A stretch of DNA of 64,000 nt from Prostheceraeus crozeri (lineage: Eukaryota > Platyhelminthes > Polycladida > Euryleptidae), in the NCBI GenBank assembly GCA_907163375.1, contig CAJQUW010010302.1:1-64000 (forward strand), written 5' to 3'. Made by a program: the position numbers and the translations under genes. A model generated the notes under the pieces. That model was not told where the DNA came from and did no database searches. It saw only the letters and a program-made list of their open reading frames with translations. Below, in pieces: positions 51,101-59,000 of the stretch (position 1 is its first letter; each line of letters opens with the position of its first letter).

Positions 51101-53003
51101 AATGCTTCATAAAGTTCTAAGAAGATTGTCAAAAAATGTTAGACGTTTTTAGAGCTATGAAGGCATGAGGAGAGTGGCGGTTGGTTATTGATCCAAATCA
51201 TCGGCGCGATTAATTGAAGTTAAACTCAAGTAAAACATAGGCTCATCTCTAAACATAGCGGAAGTCGGTTGTTGCAACATCCATTCGCAAAATTCGATGC
51301 ATCAGCTGTCTGTATCATCTTCAAGCAGCTACCAGGTGCACTTTGTATGGATGAAATTTATGCCTTTGCAAGATTCGATGAACTGATGCACAACTGACAT
51401 TCAGATTTTTGGGCTCATTACAAGTTTAACCAGAATTGTTCCGTCATCATTGACTATAGAAGGTCGGCCACTACGAGGGAGATCATGGACACTTCCAGAT
51501 ATCTTGAACTTCTATGGTAATCTCTTAACTGTCAAGTGATTGATATCAGAATTAAATCTGTCTGTAACCTCACGCGTAGATAAATGACCACAAGAAAGTA
51601 AAATAAGCGAGATTATCTCATTTCTCCAGATCTAAGTCCACTCCATCTTTTTCTTTGGGGACATTTGAAGTCGGTCGTATTCAATGCCAGACCTAGAACG
51701 CTTGATGATCTGAAGAATAGAATATCAAATGAAATGACTAACATTTTTTTAACATTGATGCGCTGGATGTTCGAAAATACCTTGGTTGTATATGTGTAGA
51801 GCTACTGAGAGATCTGTTTAACAACATGATTGATGCTGAAGAAATGCCAAAGTAGTGGAGGACCTGTACCCTGATTCCAATATTCAAGAACAAAAGAGAT
51901 ATTCGAAACTTTGAAAGCTGCAGAGACATAAGGTCAATGCCTCACACAGAAGATCAGGGAAAGAATAATCGAAATAAATCTTCCAAATATCGTAAACTTA
52001 AGTGAAGAGCGATTCGGCTTTAAACCAGGAAGAGGAACCACTGATGCATTCGATGCGCTCAGACTGCTTCACTGCCTCTTTATCGAGAGAGGCATGAAAG
52101 TGAGCAGATCGAAAGAAGAATACCTAAATGCGGAATGTGGAACCCAGAAGGAAGAATAACTCCACCTAGCTGAAGAAGCAGTTCCAGATGTGAAGACATT
52201 TTAGTATTTGGTTTCCACGGTACAAGAAGACGGAGGAGCAGACAGAGAAGTGACACGGAGGATATAAGGTGGATGTAGCAGTTGGAAGAAGATTTCCAAC
52301 AAGTCGTGTGACTGACACGTCAGTTTGAAATTGAAATGTAAAATCCATAGTGAGACCAGTTCTAATGTATGGAATGAAGGCAGCAGCAGTTTCGAAGAGG
52401 GGAGAAAGAAGGCTGGAGGTTGCGGAGATGAGAATGCTGCGATACAGTGTTGATATAGCGAGAGGGTACAAAATCAGGATCGAGGAAGTGTGAAGCCAAC
52501 TACACAGACTGCACGACAAACCCAGCGGAAGCCGTCTACGCTTTACGATGGCTCGGACATGAGCGAGGAAAAGAAGATGGACACGTGGGAAAAAGAGCTG
52601 AAAAGTTTGAAATAGGAGAACAGAAGAGGGGACGACCCCGAAAACGAGTGAGAGAGGTCTGAAGGAGGATACAATGGACAGAACGAGGTGGAGATGTCGA
52701 ATCCACACCGGCGACCCTTGAAGAGGTGCCCATAGAAGAAGAAGTCAATAGAAATACACCAAAACATTTGGTGTAGTGGACACACGTGTTTCACCAAGCG
52801 ATCAAACAGAAACCCGAAATGGAGACGACCGTTGCACATTCTTATCAAGCAGATGGTATAAAAAGTGAATGCAAAAATAATCTCTTAGCTATGCCGGCTG
52901 CTAATTGTTCTGTCAGGTTCCAAAGGGTACGCGCCTTTCTGAATTTTATTTTCTTATTGGTAGACTTTTTGTCAAACGCTATGTAATCATGAATAGCGAC
53001 CAA

Positions 53004-53043
<40 letters not shown>

Positions 53044-56000
53044 TATATCAACTACAGTGACCAAACATTTTTGTCATGAAGCAAATTGGTTATGGAAGTC
53101 CTTCAGGAACTCAAGATCAGTGCCAAAATATTCTCAGTGACCAGTTACAGGTGTAGCAGCGTACATGCTTGCTTTTTAGCTTTGTTTAAATTGGCTTATA
53201 AGTTTGCTATCAATTTGCTTCATCTGTTATTGTATGAATTTAATGTAAAATATTCATTAAGCAGAACTTGCTGTTTAAAGACAATAATTCCTCATTTATT
53301 TAGACCGACTTTATGATAAAAAAATCATTAAAAAGTTCTGAAATAAATAAAATATACATAATACTATAAAATATAATATGATAAAAAAGTAACTAAAATA
53401 AAAAGTTCTGACAAGGCAGACACACACAGGGTGTCACATCACTGATTTGCAAGGAATCAGCCTGTGTGATCAATTATCGGTGGCGATGGACTCCAAAGAC
53501 CCCCGATGTTAATTCGCTATGTACAAAAGATCTTGGAGAAAACTTCTGAGGAGGAAGCTGCTGCATCTACCTCAATCCAATTGCGTCAGATCTGTTGGTA
53601 ATTAAGATAATTAAAGCTAACTCACAATATCAACTTAAGATACATGGTCGACCTCATACTAACCTTGACAACAAGATATCGCATTGGATCTCGAGACATG
53701 CGTTTTACTTCATCAGCCAGCTCAGTGAAGTTTGGTCTGCTATCCTCATCTAGCATCCAGCATTTGATCATAAGCATGTACACGTCTAAAGTAACGATTT
53801 CAGGTTGCTGCAGCCGTTCACCACTTTCAAGGAAATCGCATACTTGAGCAGCGCGAAGTTCAGGATAGGGACGCTCACCAAAAGTGAAGAGTTCCCATAG
53901 CGTGACACCGTATGCCCAGACATCTGATTTGTGAGTGAATCGGCGCTGTTTAATGCATTCCAAAGCAAGCCATTTCACCTGAAATTAATAAAAGCATCAT
54001 TTTCACGAGCTCAATTATGTTCGAGGGAGTTGACGATGACAGCATTAGCTTGAAAGCTTTCTAACTTGCAGATTAACTTGCCAGAGCTGATTGTCAGAAT
54101 TGTCGTTTAACATATTAATGGCTCGATCAGTGAGAGTTAAATTGATTCATGAAATCATCTTACTGATCGGATAGGCACCTCCACAGATGATGTTGTTTCG
54201 TTGAGTAACTTCCTGGAGCATGCCTGTGATTCGAGCTGAAATTACCAGAGCTTCGAAGCATTCATTTTATTTACAATACGTATCATCCATAAAGTCCATT
54301 CACAACTAACTCGCAGCGTCCTAATAAGCCGCCTGAGGAGCGGCAGGAGTTGGAATTGCCATAAAATGTGGAAATAAGACCTTCAGATTTTATATATCGC
54401 AAAATATTTTTCAGCGCAGGTAGCGGATTATTTTTCCATATCAAAATAGGCGTGAATATTGCATCGATGTCCGTTTATATTCTCCTTTTTTAAGCATTTA
54501 TTTAGCAAAATGCTGGTGTGTACATTAACCTAAAATAATGCTGAATTGTTTTGCTTGTCGTTAACAATTAACATTCAATACATTTACCCGGAAACTGTTG
54601 ACTAAAACATAAAACGTCACAAGATGTTAAACTACAGTGTACTTGCATACTGCAGGTTAGATGAATATTGCAACTACTAGGATAATGTACATGTATGCAA
54701 AAGTGAAGAGGGTGGACATAGCAAAAACTCCTCTATATAACGTGTGACTTATTCGCAAAATCAAATGGGAACTTTGCGCTGTCAAATTCCTTGATGGGCT
54801 ATCTACAAATTATCTAAGTATATACCTCTAAAGCTAGGCCGCAGATCTAGTTTGTGTTCAGTTTGAGATGGCGCTCTGTAAGAGTATGGTAGTCTACAAG
54901 TATAAGCTTATTATTCATCGGTGACATGTCCAGTTCATATTCCTCCTGTTTCCATGCATGCGAATGATCCCGAACAAGTCATCATAATATTATATGCGTC
55001 CGAAATGATTAAAATTGTCATATTCATTTTGGTAATCAGATTGATTATCTCACAACTGAAGCCTTGATGGCTCGAATATGATGCATAAATGACACATTAT
55101 CATGGAATCACAAGATCCTCTTTTTCTTGTCAGCAAGTAAACTTGGGATATAGTGGACAATCCCTCAATGAAAATAGTAACTTTAATAAGCCCATACACT
55201 TGATCGATCTGTCAATTTCATGCGAGACATAAGTTGATCGTTTTGATAAAATTGACATGCAAATTACCGCAGTGTCAGAGCAGCATCATGATTGAATGAC
55301 ATTATCATGATAAAGAAACCATGATTGTTTGAAAATCAAAAAAAGGTTTTTTTTAATCTTGCAATTTTCATGATGCTAAATCCGGTTACTATCACCCAAT
55401 CTGGATACATGACAGAGATCGAAGCAAGAAGTTGCAAATGTCAGTTTGCGGAAGGAATGGACAAACTATTGTTTGCAAATCTAATTGCTTATTTATTATG
55501 CGGTAGGTCATTAAAATAAAAATACAAAAGTCAGAATCAGATTTACCCATAAAAGTTGAGATAAGTCAATTTTCCGATAGCGTTCCAGATTTCAGACTTA
55601 CGAAGGACAGATTCACCTCTAAGATTTTCGAAGGTGTGCTGCTGACTTTACAAGAGTTGGAAACCTATATTTGTTAGGAACTAATGTTAAACTTCGCTAA
55701 TATCAATGGATCCTTTTTCTACAAAATGCTCAAACCATAGAGTAGGGATATATACGTAGAGTGTTGACTCAAAAAAGCATGTGTATAAAGTGAAAATTTT
55801 TATTTGAAAAGATTCAGTTTTTTTGCGGAGATTACGTTCCCGTGGTCCAAAAAATTATTTGAGCAGTTTTAAAAAAGTCAAAATTTTGCCAATTTAAATA
55901 CTACCGAGATGACTCAACCTTATAAGTAATATAAAGCAAGTTGGATATCAAAAGGAATGAATATTTGCTAACAAGCATCATAACTAAGCGGAAATTAGGC

Positions 56001-59000
56001 TGATTATCAAGGGAATTTCATGATCCGTATTACAATGGAAGTCTTCATGAAAACGTCGCGATATTATTCGAGCTTTCTTGGCTGTAATTTCAAGTTTTCA
56101 ATTCAATTTTCACCAGCATGATTTTATGATTCACTAAATTCATGTTTCATTTCTTGAATCTGAATAGTGATGTAGAACCATTTACATCTTTCAAAGCTAC
56201 ATGAAGTAATTGTCTTTGATTAAGTGATTTTGCTGTGCCAGTGGCAGGTTGCCTGTGATATGATCACGCTTAAGAAGATTCTCTTGAGGTCAAGCATGAC
56301 AGCAATAGCAGCCCAACGAGTTGCCAATTTAACAAACATAATCTCCAAGGCTGTCTTGACACGCAGTCTGTAAAATGATATCATTTTTTTCTGCTTTATG
56401 CTATCATGATCAGTCAATTCCGTTGTAATTTCTTTAAAACTGCATAAATGGGGATATCTCACATTTTGAAACAATTCCGCCTGTATCTCCCTTGAGTTCA
56501 TTCAATAAAATCGAAAGTGTATACACATTTGGGATTTAATAAATGCGGAGTTACCACTCTACCTAACATGCTTACTCTATGCCTCAAACAGTATCTCAAA
56601 AACTTTTTCAGATTCTCTTCCTTCATGCACGGTAAGATGCTTCATTGATCAGCATGAGATGGATCCAGAAGACCTTAAAATAAGATAAGCCATCACTTAG
56701 GCCCACGAGTCGCGTTTTTATGAAAAGATTTACAGGCTTGAATTTCAAATTTTTCATTCTTCGCATCCCCGAAGTGTTACCCTAAAAGAATCGGTGAAAG
56801 GCATCTCGGTAGAGCATGCACTTTTAGAGTTTTATTCATTTAGGGCTAGTCCATGTAGTTTACCTTTCTGTCTATTCCAAAGTCTCCCTGCAGTCTATGG
56901 TTTCCATTGATACATGTGACCATGCATGCATTTGATATAAGACCTTTTCATCTACAAACTAAAAAATATTTGCTTTAATGACATATCCCCAGCTTTCATG
57001 AATATCTTTTTGGCGTTAAGTTGGAATATGATAGTACTATTATGCAATAATGCTCAGCACCTAATAATGCTTAATAATGCTCAGTAACACAGGGTCGCAA
57101 GGGTCGCATGTTGTATTTTACTAAATAAGATAAGGTTTCTAAAATAACAACTGAATTGCTACACATCGTCAAAGAGACGAAAATGCTCATTAACACAAGG
57201 GTCGCATGCTGTATTTTACTAAATAAGATAAGGTTTCTAAAATAACAACTGAATTGCTACACATCGTCAAAGAGACGAAAACGCAGGGTTAAGCGCAATG
57301 TCTTACTTGAAGCAATACTTTAAAACTGATTTTATAACCTTGCTTTTAAGCATATTTTGAAAGCCGTGATTATGAGCATATTTTTTAATTGTTTCCAGGT
57401 GCGCTTTTAGATACGCAATGTTTTAAAATGTAATTGTGGTACCAGTAATTGATGAGTTGAGACTAGTTGATAGGTACTAGGGTTGGAACCGGCCGGGGTC
57501 GCGCCGGCGGCCTGTGTAGTCAAAACTGGTCGGAACTACATGTAAGCTATCATAATAAGTCTCTGTAACCTACTAATCAAGACCGGCAGCTGCTCAACTT
57601 CGACCGTCAGACATCATTCGATTTCCCGATTTCTATGTAGCTTGGTTTGCCGATTCTCCGGATAAGCAGGAGTTTCCGATGAAGCGCAACGTTGCTGATT
57701 ATCATCTATTTCTCTCCAAATTTGTTCCTCTATCAGGTAATTAGAATATTCGCACTTTGATGATATCTTTTGTTGCGTGTATGAAAATGTTTGAGCAGCA
57801 AAATGATGGATATGCTAGCGAACATATGATTCTTGCAAAGTTCATTTATATTAGAGTAGGCGATTCCCGAAACTTTATTTGAATTCGAGTACGGCTGAGA
57901 ACTACGAGATGTATAAGTAATAACTGGAAGGAGATGATAACAAAATTTAAGCTACAATCAGAATCCTCGAGCAAAAGCAATTTGTCTTTTAAACCTCATG
58001 TCATCAAAATGTCGGCTCTGTGCTTCGCTGCTCTGAGATAGATTCGCTCAGTTCGTCGATCACTTCCTCGACAGTCTGTGATGACTATAATCGACTCTCT
58101 TGTCTTCTCAAGACTCGATTATTGCATTTTCTGTTGTCTGGACTTCCTGACTGTGTCGCTTCACATCTCCAAGCCGTAATCAATGCTTCAATGCTTCAGC
58201 CATACTTATCTACTGTCTCCCTCGTTTGTTGCATATTTCACCAATTTTGCGAGAATTGGTTCACCAATTCACCTTCGAATCGACGTTCGTCTGATGACCA
58301 TACTGTTTAAGTGCCTTCATTGTCTTGCGTCTCCATACCTTCATCAACAGTGATAGAGAGTCGCTGATATCCCGAGACGCTTGAGTCTGCGGTCTGCAAG
58401 CTCGTGCACCCTATCTGTCCCAAGAGTTCGTCTGAACACAATCGCGAGTAGAACTTTCTCCTCCGCAGCATGTGGCAACTGAAGCAAACTACCATCCACA
58501 ATTGTAGAGCGCCCATTTCTAAAGACTTTCAAAACCGCAGCAGGTGACTTTTATTTGTCTAGAGTTGTTTATTACTGGTTGTTGTCTTATCTAACATTCA
58601 TCATTTCTGTACTGTGGTCTCGAAGTCATAATTCATTCATTCTTGTCAACTATAAAAACTTTGCAACTTCGAAGTACTCCTTACAAAGAACAAAACTGAA
58701 TCTACAATCAGAATCTTCCACCAAAAAAAGCTGTGAATTCAGCAATGAATTGACTTTCTACCAAAACTTAATAATGTACTTCTAAATAGCTGTGTCTTTG
58801 AACATTGTTTCTTTCAAAACGGAAAACAACAAAAATTAGTAATTTTCCCCATGCGTTGCAACGGCTATTCATTCCAAGTAAGTAAGCTTCTTTATGACCG
58901 CCAACTTTCAGTAATATTGTACAGTTCTGTCAGGCGCTTTGAATTATGAAATAAAGGATAATTTCCAATAATACGGTTCGCAATGTCTGCGTCATAGAAG

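Larger units (their letters stand above)
43490..53663 (-). other. EGFR intron, 10.2 kb, transposon-rich
   Basis: It holds a pogo/Tc1-like element (43936..44617), a palindromic MITE (46510..46736), a fold-back element (48621..49281), a candidate alternative exon (49387..49806), a DNA-transposon fragment (50535..50837), mariner debris (51185..51775), an RTE-type LINE (51797..52745) and a TA microsatellite (53003..53047). Stretches 44660..46500 and 46740..47980 contain nothing I can name apart from a SINE-like scrap near 44940..45020. Confidence 0.85.

Noticed and set aside
52166-52848. Hydrophobic minus-strand frames of up to 180 codons
   Set aside because: They are antisense shadows of the degraded RTE-type LINE, whose plus-strand peptides are recognisable.
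58307-58532. Minus-strand frames downstream of the CR1 fragment
   Set aside because: No motif recognised; they lie within mobile-element DNA.
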